Positions 33,280-42,113 of a stretch of 64,000 bases of DNA are shown here, piece by piece. The stretch comes from Taklimakanibacter sp050251035 (GTDB lineage: Bacteria; Pseudomonadota; Alphaproteobacteria; Rhizobiales; Aestuariivirgaceae). Both the position numbers and the translations under genes were made by a program. How positions within the stretch are numbered: the first letter of the stretch is position 1; every line of letters starts with the position of its first letter. The stretch covers positions 1 through 64,000 of the forward strand of contig JBFWNN010000014.1 of the NCBI GenBank assembly GCA_050251035.1, given 5' to 3'. Under the pieces are notes generated by a model. It was given only the letters and a program-made list of their open reading frames with translations. It was not told the DNA's origin and did no database searches.

Positions 33280-34623
33280 ATGATCGACGCGGCGTCCAGG
33301 ATTGATCGCGATACGATGGGGGAGGCGAGCGTTCCCGCCGCCGCGCTTTATGGGCCGCATACCGCGCGCGCCCTCGGTAATTTTCCGATTTCCGGGCGGA
33401 CACTGTCGGAATGGCCGTCGTTCATAGCCTCATTGGCGCGGGTGAAGCAGGCTTGCGCCTACGCCAATCATGCCCTGGGACGTCTTCCCGATCACAAATA
33501 CCAGGCCATCGACCAGGCTTGCCGGGAGATATGCACCGGGGAGCATGACGACCAGTTCGTCGTCGACCTGTTCCAGGGAGGCGCCGGCACGTCGACGAAC
33601 ATGAATGTGAACGAAGTCGTGGCGAACCTGGCAGCCCGGCGACAGGGTCATTGGCCGGGCTCCTACGGCGTGGTCCATCCCATCGACGACGTGAACATGT
33701 CGCAATCGACGAACGACGTCTATCCGAGCGCGACACGTCTCACGGTCCTGCTCGGGGCCGGCGCGTTGGTCGCCGCGCTCGAAAGCCTGACGGCCGCCTT
33801 CGCCCGGAAGGCGGCCCAGTTCTCGACCATCGAAAAGCTCGGCCGAACGCAGCTGCAGGACGCCGTGCCCATGACATTGGGGCAGGAGTTCGCTGCCTTC
33901 GCCGCGACCCTGGCCGAAGACCTCAAGAGGATGCCCGATATCCATGCCAGTTTCGCGGAGATCAATCTGGGCGGAACGGCCATCGGCACCGGCCTGAATG
34001 CGCCGCCAGGGTTTGGCGCGCTCGCCACCCGCCGCCTCGGCGAGATATCCGGCATCGAGCTGGTCCAATCGGAGAATCTGGTCGAGGCCGCATGGGACAT
34101 GGGAGCGTTCGTTCTCTACTCCGGCATGCTCAAGCGCACCGCGACCAAGCTGTCGAAGATAGCAAACGATCTGCGGCTTCTGGCGAGCGGGCCGGTCGGC
34201 GGTCTGGGCGAGATCACGCTGCCCAGGCGACAGCCGGGTTCTTCCATCATGCCGTCCAAGGTCAATCCCGTCATTCCGGAAGTCCTGAACCAGGTGTGCT
34301 TTCATGTCATCGGCAATGACATCACCATCACGCTCGCGGCGGAGGCCGGGCAATTGCAGCTGAATGCGATGATGCCCGTGATCGTCCTGAAGATCCTCGA
34401 GTCGCAGCGCTACCTGACCAACGCCATCAGAGTATTCGCCGAGCTCTGCGTCAAGGATATCGAGGCCAATGCCGGCGCCTGCGCGCGTCCATTGACCTCG
34501 CCGGTCGCTAGAGCCACGGCGCTCGTGCCCGTTTTGGGCTACGAAGCCGCCGCCCGGATCGCCGCCTTGATCGACCAGGGCATGAGCTTCGATGACGCCG
34601 TGCGTCAGCGCGAAGCGCAGTAA
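33280..34623 (+). CDS. Aspartase/fumarase-superfamily lyase, aspartate ammonia-lyase-like
   Basis: 447 residues. Superfamily signature GSSIMPSKVNP (residues 320-330) is intact, with QGGAGTSTNMNVNEV, SQSTNDVYPSATRL and GGTAIGTGLNAPPGF, all of the aspartase pattern. The enzyme would eliminate ammonia or an amine from aspartate or an N-substituted aspartate to give fumarate. As last gene of the AbgA-like operon it could release fumarate from the end product of ring opening. A housekeeping aspartase would not normally sit here. No strong ribosome site is visible before the ATG. Confidence 0.92.
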   Translation: MIDAASRIDRDTMGEASVPAAALYGPHTARALGNFPISGRTLSEWPSFIASLARVKQACAYANHALGRLPDHKYQAIDQACREICTGEHDDQFVVDLFQGGAGTSTNMNVNEVVANLAARRQGHWPGSYGVVHPIDDVNMSQSTNDVYPSATRLTVLLGAGALVAALESLTAAFARKAAQFSTIEKLGRTQLQDAVPMTLGQEFAAFAATLAEDLKRMPDIHASFAEINLGGTAIGTGLNAPPGFGALATRRLGEISGIELVQSENLVEAAWDMGAFVLYSGMLKRTATKLSKIANDLRLLASGPVGGLGEITLPRRQPGSSIMPSKVNPVIPEVLNQVCFHVIGNDITITLAAEAGQLQLNAMMPVIVLKILESQRYLTNAIRVFAELCVKDIEANAGACARPLTSPVARATALVPVLGYEAAARIAALIDQGMSFDDAVRQREAQ

Positions 34624-34820
34624 CTGCAAGGTGATCATGCCGCGAACGGCACGCAGGTTCGGCGTTGAGGCGCTCGCCGTGGAGTGAAGCATCAGCGGTC
34701 GGCGGCAAGCCCGGTCCACGAACTCCGCGCGGGGCCCGCCGGCGTGCCGGCGTCGCGCGCTCACATGCAGAAAGCGCCGGGGCTCATCATCCGCGCGGCG
34801 AGAATTTCTCGGCAATGACG

Positions 34821-34849
34821 TTGACTTTTCGGCATCCTCACGATAACGT
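34821..34849 (+). promoter_or_regulatory. Promoter of the 34.9 kb operon
   Basis: TTGACT at 34821-34826 and TAACGT at 34844-34849 with 17-base spacing. The arrangement mirrors the promoter at 26793 (same -35 box, same spacing, operator overlapping the -10 end). The gap from 34624 to 34912 otherwise shows nothing recognisable. Confidence 0.5.
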
Positions 34850-34862
34850 CCGAAATAAGACC
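34848..34862. promoter_or_regulatory. 15-bp operator, copy 3 (GTCCGAAATAAGACC)
   Basis: Differs from copy 1 at a single position. It begins within the -10 box of the promoter upstream of the second binding-protein gene. Confidence 0.65.
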
Positions 34863-34879
34863 GTAATTATAAGTGCATC

Positions 34880-34894
34880 TTCCGAATTAGGACC
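34880..34894. promoter_or_regulatory. 15-bp operator, copy 4 (TTCCGAATTAGGACC)
   Basis: Differs from copy 1 at two positions. It lies 32 bases (about three helix turns) after copy 3 and 18 bases before the start codon at 34913, so the two sites are on the same helix face. Confidence 0.6.
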
Positions 34895-34912
34895 TTAATT
34901 AGGGCGACAGAC

Positions 34913-35932
34913 ATGAGAAACTTCGAGGAAACACCAGCCGGCAAACCGATCAAACTGAGCAAACGGACATTCCTGAGCGGCGCTGCCGCCGTGGCCCTGG
35001 CCGCGAGCCTGCCGCGCCGAGCCCGCGCGAGCAGCGGCGTTTCGCTGGGATGGGTCAAGTCCACGACCAACATCGCCGCCTTCCTGGCGCCGAGCTACAG
35101 CGAGAAGAACGGACTCACGATAGAATCTTCGAATTTCAACAACGCGGTCGATATCGCGACGGCGATGGTCAGCGGCGATCTCGATATCGGGCTGCTCACT
35201 CCCATACATCTGGTACGAGCGATCGAAAGCAACATCGACTTCGTGCAGATCTGCGGGAACTCCCGCGTCGATTCGACGATCGTCGCCGCGCCGAAGCTGG
35301 GTCTCAAGGCCGACGACTGGGCGGCTTTCAAAGCCATGACCGGACAGCGCAAGCTCAAAGTCGCGTCATCGCGCGCCTCGATCAACGACCTGCTGGCGAT
35401 CGCCCGCGTCGCCAAGAACGGCATAGATCCCGACAAGGATCTGGAGATCTCCAACATCCCGAGCTTTGCCCAGCATCCGCAAGCCTTGCGATCGGGCGAG
35501 TTCGACATGATCTTCACCATCGAGCCCATGGCGTCGATGTCGGTGATCGAGGGCGTCGGTTCCATCTTCGCGCGCGTCAACGAGCTCGATTCGGGTCCGG
35601 TGAAGACGATCTATGTCGTGCGCCGGGATTGGCTGGAGAAGAACAAGGACAAGGCCGAGGCCTTCGTCAAGACCTTGTCGGACGTCATGGGCGTGCTGTC
35701 GAAGGACAAGGAGCTGGAGCTGAAATCCGGTCTCAAGTTCACCGGCCTCAAGCCCGACGTTCTCGAGATGGCGGTCTCGATCAACCAGTACGATCTGAGG
35801 AACGGCCTGCCGCAGCTCGCGGAGGTCGCCGCGATCGCCGCGCAAAGGCGGTATACGGAACGCGACGTCTCGGCGGACGTGAAGAAGCACGTCGACGACG
35901 CCTTCACCAAGGCGATCGGCATCACCGAATAG
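34913..35932 (+). CDS. Second ABC substrate-binding protein, SsuA/NMT1-like, paralogue of the one at 29540
   Basis: 339 residues with a probable Tat signal (LSKRTFLSGAAAVALAASLPRRARA). The mature part tracks the protein at 29540 segment by segment (LGWVKSTTNIAAFLAP, SGDLDIGLLTPIHLVRAIES, FAQHPQALRSGEFDMIF). No SsuBC-type permease or ATPase follows, only ribose-type importer genes. It therefore probably delivers a related ligand to the permease at 30541. Two copies of the 15-bp operator precede it, tying it to the F420/AbgA regulon. Confidence 0.92.
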   Translation: MRNFEETPAGKPIKLSKRTFLSGAAAVALAASLPRRARASSGVSLGWVKSTTNIAAFLAPSYSEKNGLTIESSNFNNAVDIATAMVSGDLDIGLLTPIHLVRAIESNIDFVQICGNSRVDSTIVAAPKLGLKADDWAAFKAMTGQRKLKVASSRASINDLLAIARVAKNGIDPDKDLEISNIPSFAQHPQALRSGEFDMIFTIEPMASMSVIEGVGSIFARVNELDSGPVKTIYVVRRDWLEKNKDKAEAFVKTLSDVMGVLSKDKELELKSGLKFTGLKPDVLEMAVSINQYDLRNGLPQLAEVAAIAAQRRYTERDVSADVKKHVDDAFTKAIGITE

Positions 35933-35951
35933 ACCGCAGGCCTGTTTTGCG

Positions 35952-36917
35952 ATGCGTAGCGGCCTCGACATGCCGTTGATCGGACGAAATCACCGGCCGG
36001 ACCTTGCGGCGACGGGCATCTGGCTGCTGCTGGCGGCTTCGGTGCTGTCGGCCGCACTGGCCGTGCCGGCGTTTCGCGATCCGTCCAACCTGGCCAATAT
36101 CCTGCGCCAATCGAGCGTTCTGGGCATTCTCGCCATTGGCCAGACCTTCGTCGTCATGGCGGGCATGATCGATCTCAGCGTCGGAATGATCGCAGGCCTC
36201 ACGGTCGTGCTCGCCTGCTCGCTGCTCGGCGCCGATCCGTCGCTCACTCTCGCCGTCGGCGGCGCGATGCTGCTGCTCGGTGGCGGAATAGGCCTTGTCA
36301 ACGGCGTCCTCGTCAATCGCCTGCGCATTCACCCCCTGATCCTGACCTTCGGCATGCTGTCCATCCTGCAGGGGGCCATCTTCACCTTTGCCGACCGCAG
36401 CGTCGGACGCGCTTCGCCCCTGCTGCAAGCGATCGCCAATGACGACCTCGCAGGGCTGCCGCTCTCGACCATTCTCCTGCTGGCCGTGCTGGCGGCCGCC
36501 CATGTGATCCTCACGCGGACGCCCTACGGCCATCATCTGGTCGCGGTCGGCGGAAACGCCGAGAGCGCCAGGCGTGCCGGCATCGATGTCGAGGCCGTGC
36601 GGCTGGCCTGCTTCATCTGCTGCGGCTTCTGCGCCGCGCTCGCCGGTCTGCTGCTCGCCGGACGATTGGGCACCGGCTATCCCCTGGCGGGCACCGGCCT
36701 GGAGCTCGATTCCGTCGTCGCCGTCGTCCTCGGCGGGACGGCGCTCGCCGGCGGCCGGGGCAGCGTCATCCGCTCGGTCGGCGGCGTGCTCGTGCTCGCC
36801 ATCGTCTCGAACCTCCTCAACCTGCTCGAAGTCTCGGCCTTCGTGCAGATGTTCCTCAAGGGCTTGATCGTCATCGCCGCGATCCTGGCGCATCAGATGG
36901 GGCGCACGCACGAATGA
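35952..36917 (+). CDS. ABC permease, ribose (RbsC/BPL2) type, first of two
   Basis: 321 residues, ATG 19 bases after the binding protein stop. About eight to ten membrane spans with family landmarks FVVMAGMIDLSVGMIAGL, LTFGMLSILQG and AVVLGGTALAGGRGSV. This class imports sugars, nucleosides, purines or autoinducer-type molecules. It overlaps the next permease by four bases. Two non-identical permeases suggest a heterodimer. Confidence 0.93.
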   Translation: MRSGLDMPLIGRNHRPDLAATGIWLLLAASVLSAALAVPAFRDPSNLANILRQSSVLGILAIGQTFVVMAGMIDLSVGMIAGLTVVLACSLLGADPSLTLAVGGAMLLLGGGIGLVNGVLVNRLRIHPLILTFGMLSILQGAIFTFADRSVGRASPLLQAIANDDLAGLPLSTILLLAVLAAAHVILTRTPYGHHLVAVGGNAESARRAGIDVEAVRLACFICCGFCAALAGLLLAGRLGTGYPLAGTGLELDSVVAVVLGGTALAGGRGSVIRSVGGVLVLAIVSNLLNLLEVSAFVQMFLKGLIVIAAILAHQMGRTHE

Positions 36918-37882
36918 CGGCGCTGCAGCACAGATCGAGCAACACGGCAAGGAGTTTCGCGGCTCATTACGCGATCTTCGCCGTGCTGGCGCTGCTCTAT
37001 TGCGCCGCGGCGGTTGTCTCCGACGCGTTTCTGCAGCCGTCCTATCTCTGGAACATCCTGCGCCAGGTCGCGCCGGTCGGCATCGCCGCGATAGGCGTCA
37101 CCTATGTGATGATCCTGGGCGGTGTCGATCTGTCGGTCGGCGCCGTCATATCGCTCGCCTCCGTGCTGTGCGCCGTGCAGATGAACGGCGATCCGTCCAA
37201 TCTGCCCGTCGCCCTCCTCAGCGCATGCGCCGCCGGTGTGCTGATCGGCGCGCTCAACGGCGCGGCGGTCGCCTTCACGCGCGTGTCGCCCTTCATCCTG
37301 ACCCTCGGCACCGGCATTGCGGTGCTCGGCCTCACCCAGATCTATTCCGGCGGCACCGCCCGCGGCATCGTCGCGCCCGGCTTCCGCGAGTTCTTCAATC
37401 ATCGGATCGCGGGGGCGGTCCCCGTCCTGGCGGTCGGCCTGATCGGCCTCGCGGGTCTCGGCCTCGTCATCCAACGCCGCACGGTCTTCGGCCATCGGCT
37501 CTATCTGATCGGCAGCAACCGGCGCGCCGCGCTGCTCTCCGGCCTCCCGGTCGCCGGCACCACCGTGTTGGCCTATGCGCTTTCAGGCCTGTTCGGCGCA
37601 CTGGCCGGGATTGCCCTGCTGGCCCGCTCAGGCGTTTCGAACACGCTTTCGGGGCAGGGGCTCGAATTTCAGGTGCTGGCGGCAATCGTCCTCGGCGGCA
37701 CGACCTTCGAAGGCGGGCGCGGCGGGATCGCCGGCACGATGGCCGGCATTCTCGTCCTGGTCATCGCCTTCAACCTGGTCAACATCGGCGGGCTGCCATA
37801 CCACCTGCAACTGGTCGTCATGGGGGCCATTATAATCATCGCATCGTTCATGCACGGCCGGATCAGCGCCGGTGCCCGGTAA
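36914..37882 (+). CDS. ABC permease, ribose (RbsC) type, second of two
   Basis: 322 residues, start overlapping the upstream stop (ATGA). Family landmarks: YVMILGGVDLSVGAVISL, ILTLGTGIAVLGL, GSNRRAALLSGLPV and AAIVLGGTTFEGGRGGI. It probably pairs with the preceding permease and the double ATPase at 38987. The periplasmic protein at 37929 is the likely ligand donor. The substrate class is unclear, but neighbouring amidohydrolase genes favour a nitrogen compound over a sugar. Confidence 0.93.
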   Translation: MTALQHRSSNTARSFAAHYAIFAVLALLYCAAAVVSDAFLQPSYLWNILRQVAPVGIAAIGVTYVMILGGVDLSVGAVISLASVLCAVQMNGDPSNLPVALLSACAAGVLIGALNGAAVAFTRVSPFILTLGTGIAVLGLTQIYSGGTARGIVAPGFREFFNHRIAGAVPVLAVGLIGLAGLGLVIQRRTVFGHRLYLIGSNRRAALLSGLPVAGTTVLAYALSGLFGALAGIALLARSGVSNTLSGQGLEFQVLAAIVLGGTTFEGGRGGIAGTMAGILVLVIAFNLVNIGGLPYHLQLVVMGAIIIIASFMHGRISAGAR

Positions 37883-37928
37883 TGCGGATTGCCTCCAGTG
37901 AAGGTCATAAGCAAAGGGAGATGAGGAA

Positions 37929-38990
37929 ATGAAGATTGCCCGACGCCAGTTGCTCGCGCTCGCTGCCTGCGCGGCCGCCAATCGCGCCGTCGGCCCCGCC
38001 TGGGCCGATCAGGCCGCCGACAAGGCGCAGGCCGCCAGCGCGGCCGAAATCGTGGTCACGAGCAAGTTCAAGAAGGACGGCCCCTACCGGATCGGCGTTT
38101 CGGCCGGCTACCTGTCCAATTCCTGGGTCGTGTTCGCGCTGCAGCATGTGCGTTGGGCAGCCTCGAAGCATCCCGAGATCAAATCCGTGGTCGTCACCGA
38201 CGCCGCCTTCTCTCCGGCAAAGCAGGTCGCGGATATCGAGGACCTGCTGCGCCAGGACATCGACCTTCTGATCTATTGGCCGGTCGATGACAAAGCCATC
38301 GCCGAGGTCCTCAAGCGTGCGGTCGATGCCGGCGTCCCCACGGTGCAGGCGGGGGGCGGCTTCACCAACGAGCCGGGCACGGTTTCCAACGCCTATATCA
38401 GCCAATGGACGCTCGGCGAGATGGTGGCGCGGCAGCTCATGGCGAGCCTCGGCGGCAAGGGCAAGATCTTCGCCATGCTGCCGATTGCCGGCACCACGGC
38501 GGCCGTCGATCAGCTCGACGCTCTGCAGGCCGTGCTCAAGGAGTTCCCCGACGTCGAGCTCCTCAGCGCGGAGTATGGCGACTGGAATCGCGCCAAGGCC
38601 AAGCAGATCACCGAGAACCTGCTGCAGCGCTTTCCCCGGATCGACGGGGTCTTCTCGCCGGCGGGCCAGATGTCGATCGGCGTCGCCGAAGCCTTCGACG
38701 AGGCCGGCCGGCTCAATGAGGTGATCATGTCGCCAGGCGATGAATACAATGGCTGGCTGAAATGGGTCGCCAAGAACGGCCAAGGCGGCGCGGTCACCAT
38801 GCCGACGAGGGTCGGACAGGTGGCGGTGGAGATCGGCATGAAGATACTGAAGGGCGAAACGGTGACCCGCGGCACCGTCGTGCCTTCGGAATATGTGGCA
38901 CCTGCCGACATCGCCAAGCATGTCATTGCGGATGCGCCCGACGACTGGTGGGCGAGCAACCTGCCGGCCGAGTATCTGCCGAAGCAATGA
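37929..38990 (+). CDS. Periplasmic binding protein, ribose/RbsB (type 1) family
   Basis: 353 residues from the ATG behind GGAGATGAGGAA. The N-terminus has a twin-arginine-like signal (KIARRQLLALAACAAANRAV) ending near PAWADQ. The type 1 periplasmic fold is visible in YRIGVSAGYLSNSWV, DIEDLLRQDIDLLIYWPVDD and FSPAGQMSIGVAEAFDEAG. It stands between its permeases and ATPase and overlaps the latter by four bases. Confidence 0.92.
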   Translation: MKIARRQLLALAACAAANRAVGPAWADQAADKAQAASAAEIVVTSKFKKDGPYRIGVSAGYLSNSWVVFALQHVRWAASKHPEIKSVVVTDAAFSPAKQVADIEDLLRQDIDLLIYWPVDDKAIAEVLKRAVDAGVPTVQAGGGFTNEPGTVSNAYISQWTLGEMVARQLMASLGGKGKIFAMLPIAGTTAAVDQLDALQAVLKEFPDVELLSAEYGDWNRAKAKQITENLLQRFPRIDGVFSPAGQMSIGVAEAFDEAGRLNEVIMSPGDEYNGWLKWVAKNGQGGAVTMPTRVGQVAVEIGMKILKGETVTRGTVVPSEYVAPADIAKHVIADAPDDWWASNLPAEYLPKQ

Positions 38991-40516
38991 CGGAAGCGAA
39001 CACGCCGCCCAGGCTCGCGGTCTCGGACCTCGCCAAGCATTTTCCCGGAGTCGCGGCACTCTCGGCTGTGAGCTTCGCCGCCGAAGCGGGCGAGGTCCAC
39101 GCTCTCGTCGGAGCAAACGGCGCCGGAAAATCGACGCTCATGCATATCATCGCCGGCGCCCAGCCGCCGAGCGCCGGCGACATCCGCATCGACGGCAAGA
39201 GGGTGAAGTTCACAGGTCCGGCCGCCGCCCAGGCGGAGGGTATCGCGACCGTCTATCAGGAATTCAGCCTGGTTCCGCAACTCTCGGTCGCCCGCAACAT
39301 CTTCCTGGGGCGCGAGCCCAGAGGCGCGTTCGGCCTGGTCGATCGCAAGCGGCTGAACGATGCGGCGCGCGAATTGCTGCGCCGGCTTGGCCTCGAGGTC
39401 GACGCCGGCGTCGAGGTCGGACGCCTCAGCGTTGCCGAGCAGCAGCTCGTGGAGATCGCACGAGCGCTTTCCTTCGAATCCAGGATCCTGATCCTCGACG
39501 AGCCGACGGCCGTCCTCTCGCTGGCCGAGCGGGACAAGCTCTTTGCCATGATCAGACGCCTCAAGGCCGAAGGCCTCCTCATTCTCTATGTCTCCCACCA
39601 TTTGCAGGAAGTGCTGGAAATAGCCGACCGCATCACGGTGCTCAGGGACGGCAGGAAAGTGGCGACGCGCACCGCCGCGGAACTCTCGGTCGATGACCTG
39701 GTCGAGCTGATGATCGGCCAGAGCGGCGCCTTCACGCGGCCGGCGCGACGCAGCGGCGGCGCCGTCGCCGGCGCATCATATCGCATCACCTATCGGACCG
39801 ATAAGGCCGAGAGCCGCCTCGACCTGCCCGCCGGCGAGATCGTGGGCATAGCGGGCCTCGTCGGCGCCGGCCGCACGACCTTCGCGCGGGCGCTCACCGG
39901 CAGCGGGCTGCCCACGGCATCGGCCATGATCGAACACGATGGCAGCGTTCTCCGCTTTTCCTCGCCGCGTGCCGCCATCAGCCGCGGCGTCGTCTACATC
40001 ACGGAAGACCGCAAGCGGGACGGCATCTTCGGCGAGCTCGGCATCGTCGCCAACGCGACGGCGCTGGCCTTGCCGTCGTTGGCATCCGGCCCCTTCCGCG
40101 CGCCGCGCCGGGAGCGGCAGGCGGCAGCGGACATGCTTTCGCGCCTGCGCCTGGTGGCGAGCAGTCTCGATGTCCCTATTGTGACGCTGAGCGGCGGCAA
40201 CCAGCAGAAAGTCCTGATCGGCCGAGCGCTGCTGTCGGCGCCGCAGATCCTGGTCTGCGACGAGCCGACACGCGGCGTCGATGTGGGCGCCAAGGCGGAG
40301 ATCCATGATATACTGCACGACCTCGCCGACAAGGGTGTCGCCATCATCGTCATCTCCTCGGAGATCGAGGAGCTGCTGGCGCTGGCGCATCGCATCGTGG
40401 TCATGCACGAGCGCCGATTTGTCGTCGAAATGCCGGCCCGCGAGGCCGATCAAACCGCAATATTGAAGGCGGCGTCGGGCACCAGCCCGGTTCGACGGGA
40501 AATGCTGCTGATGTGA
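38987..40516 (+). CDS. Sugar-type ABC ATPase with two nucleotide-binding domains (RbsA/MglA-like)
   Basis: 509 residues, start overlapping the upstream stop. The first domain is complete: Walker A GANGAGKST, Q-loop VYQEFSLVPQL, ILILDEPTAVLSLAE. Its signature segment reads GRLSVAEQQLVEIARAL, as usual for this family. The second domain has the degenerate Walker A of RbsA (GLVGAGRTTFARAL) and an intact LSGGNQQKVLIGRAL with DEPTRGVDVGAK. It powers the importer formed by the preceding three genes. Confidence 0.94.
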   Translation: MTEANTPPRLAVSDLAKHFPGVAALSAVSFAAEAGEVHALVGANGAGKSTLMHIIAGAQPPSAGDIRIDGKRVKFTGPAAAQAEGIATVYQEFSLVPQLSVARNIFLGREPRGAFGLVDRKRLNDAARELLRRLGLEVDAGVEVGRLSVAEQQLVEIARALSFESRILILDEPTAVLSLAERDKLFAMIRRLKAEGLLILYVSHHLQEVLEIADRITVLRDGRKVATRTAAELSVDDLVELMIGQSGAFTRPARRSGGAVAGASYRITYRTDKAESRLDLPAGEIVGIAGLVGAGRTTFARALTGSGLPTASAMIEHDGSVLRFSSPRAAISRGVVYITEDRKRDGIFGELGIVANATALALPSLASGPFRAPRRERQAAADMLSRLRLVASSLDVPIVTLSGGNQQKVLIGRALLSAPQILVCDEPTRGVDVGAKAEIHDILHDLADKGVAIIVISSEIEELLALAHRIVVMHERRFVVEMPAREADQTAILKAASGTSPVRREMLLM

Positions 40517-40541
40517 AATTCTACTGGTGAAAGGAAGGAAT

Positions 40542-42101
40542 GTGAAATCTGGCGGAATACTCATCGTCAAGGGCGGCCGGGTCTATGATCATGACGGCGA
40601 CAGGGACGATCCCCCGGTCACCGACGTGCTCATCGTCGATGGCCGGATAGCCGCCATACGCCCGGGAATCGCCGATGCCGCGGCTCACGGCGGCCCGATC
40701 GCGGAAGCCGGCAATCGCCGCGTCGAGGAGGTCATCGATGCGACCGACAAGCTCGTCATGCCGGGTTTCGTCAACGCGCATTACCACTCGCATGACGTGC
40801 TGCTGAAGGGCCGGTTCGAGACGATTCCGCTGGAACTGTGGTTCCTCAACGCGCTGCCACCCGGCTACGGCAAGCGGAGCCGGGCGGAAATCCGGGCACG
40901 GACTCTCCTGGGCGCGGTCGAATGCCTGCGCGGCGGGATCACCACGGTTCAGGATTTCGCCACGGTCTACCCGTTCTCCGAGGAATATCTCGATACCATT
41001 CTGCAGGCCTATGAGGACATCGGGATCAGGTGCATTTTCGCTCTGCAGATCGCCGATATTCCGGCGCTCGAATCGGTTCCGTTCTGGAAGGAACTCGTTC
41101 CGGCGGAATATCATCCCGCATTGCTGGGGGCCGCCGCGCCGCAGAAAGGCGTCGATCCGGTGAAGCTGATGCGCGAGGCGGTCAGGGCGCATCGCAACCG
41201 CAATTCCCGGATATCCTGGGCGCTCGGCCCCTCGAGCCCGGAGCGCTGCAGCGAGGCGCTGCTCCGTTCCATCGGCGAGCTCGCGGGCAGCGAGGACCTC
41301 CCGGTCTATACGCACCTGTACGAGTCCAAGGCGATGACGCTGATCGGGCGGCAGAAGTTCGTCCGCGACGGCGGCTCGCTCGTCAATTATCTGAAGCGCG
41401 TCGGCCTGCTTTCGCCTCGCATGAGCCTGGCGCACAGCGTGTGGATGTCGCGCGCGGAGATCGATACGGTGGCGGAAGCCGGCGCCAATATCGTGCTCAA
41501 TCCGCTCGGCAACCTCAAAACGAGGAGCGGCGTGCCGCCGATCCGCTCCTATATGGAGCGCGGCGTCAATACGGCGCTCGGCTGCGACAACTGCAGCTGC
41601 GGAGACGCTCAGAACATGTTTGAATCGATGAGGTTGTTCACGGTGCTGGCCGCCGTGTCCAACCCCGAGCCGGGGCCTCCGACGGCGGCCGACGCCATCC
41701 GTTCGGCGACTATCGCAGGCGCCCGGACGGCGGGCCTCGAAAGCCGCCTGGGCGCCCTGAAGGCGGGGATGGAAGGCGATCTGTCCATACTGGACCTGAG
41801 CGATCCATCCTTCGTCCCGCTCAACAGTGCGGCGCGCCAGTTCGTATTCACCGAAGCGGGCCGGTCCGTCGAAACGGTCGTCGTCGGCGGGCGGGTGGTC
41901 GTGCGCGATCGAAAAGTCACGACGATCGACGAGCAGGGGCTGCGCGAGGAGATCAAAGGCCTCATGCGCATTCTGTCCAAGGACATCGATGCCGTCATGG
42001 CGCGCAACGAGCTTGTCCGTCCCCACATCATGGAGGCGTGGCGGCGGACATGGGCCGCCGATATCGGACTCAACCGCTATGTCGGCGACGGCAATGATTG
42101 A
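40542..42101 (+). CDS. Amidohydrolase, cytosine deaminase / TRZ-ATZ type
   Basis: 519 residues from the GTG at 40542, which follows AAGGAAGG; an in-frame GTG at 40527 lacks such a site. Metal motifs: NAHYHSHDVLLKG, THLYESK, LAHSVWMSRAE and the aspartate in LGCDNCSCGDAQNMFE. The central fold resembles S-adenosylhomocysteine deaminase and atrazine-type hydrolases, and the C-terminus is long (about 50 extra residues). It follows the ribose-type importer in the same direction with a 25-base gap and precedes an isochorismatase-type hydrolase. Deamination of an imported N-heterocycle is plausible. Confidence 0.92.
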   Translation: MKSGGILIVKGGRVYDHDGDRDDPPVTDVLIVDGRIAAIRPGIADAAAHGGPIAEAGNRRVEEVIDATDKLVMPGFVNAHYHSHDVLLKGRFETIPLELWFLNALPPGYGKRSRAEIRARTLLGAVECLRGGITTVQDFATVYPFSEEYLDTILQAYEDIGIRCIFALQIADIPALESVPFWKELVPAEYHPALLGAAAPQKGVDPVKLMREAVRAHRNRNSRISWALGPSSPERCSEALLRSIGELAGSEDLPVYTHLYESKAMTLIGRQKFVRDGGSLVNYLKRVGLLSPRMSLAHSVWMSRAEIDTVAEAGANIVLNPLGNLKTRSGVPPIRSYMERGVNTALGCDNCSCGDAQNMFESMRLFTVLAAVSNPEPGPPTAADAIRSATIAGARTAGLESRLGALKAGMEGDLSILDLSDPSFVPLNSAARQFVFTEAGRSVETVVVGGRVVVRDRKVTTIDEQGLREEIKGLMRILSKDIDAVMARNELVRPHIMEAWRRTWAADIGLNRYVGDGND

Positions 42102-42113
42102 TGAGGTGATGCA

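Noticed and set aside
34624..34800. Small coding frames in the gap after the aspartase-like gene
   Set aside because: Short frames on both strands have no ribosome sites or protein-like composition; only the promoter and operators further right are supported.
37929..40516. Assignment as the ribose operon
   Set aside because: Only the transporter class is ribose-like. No ribokinase or RbsD is present and the neighbours are nitrogen-compound hydrolases, so rbs gene names were not used.
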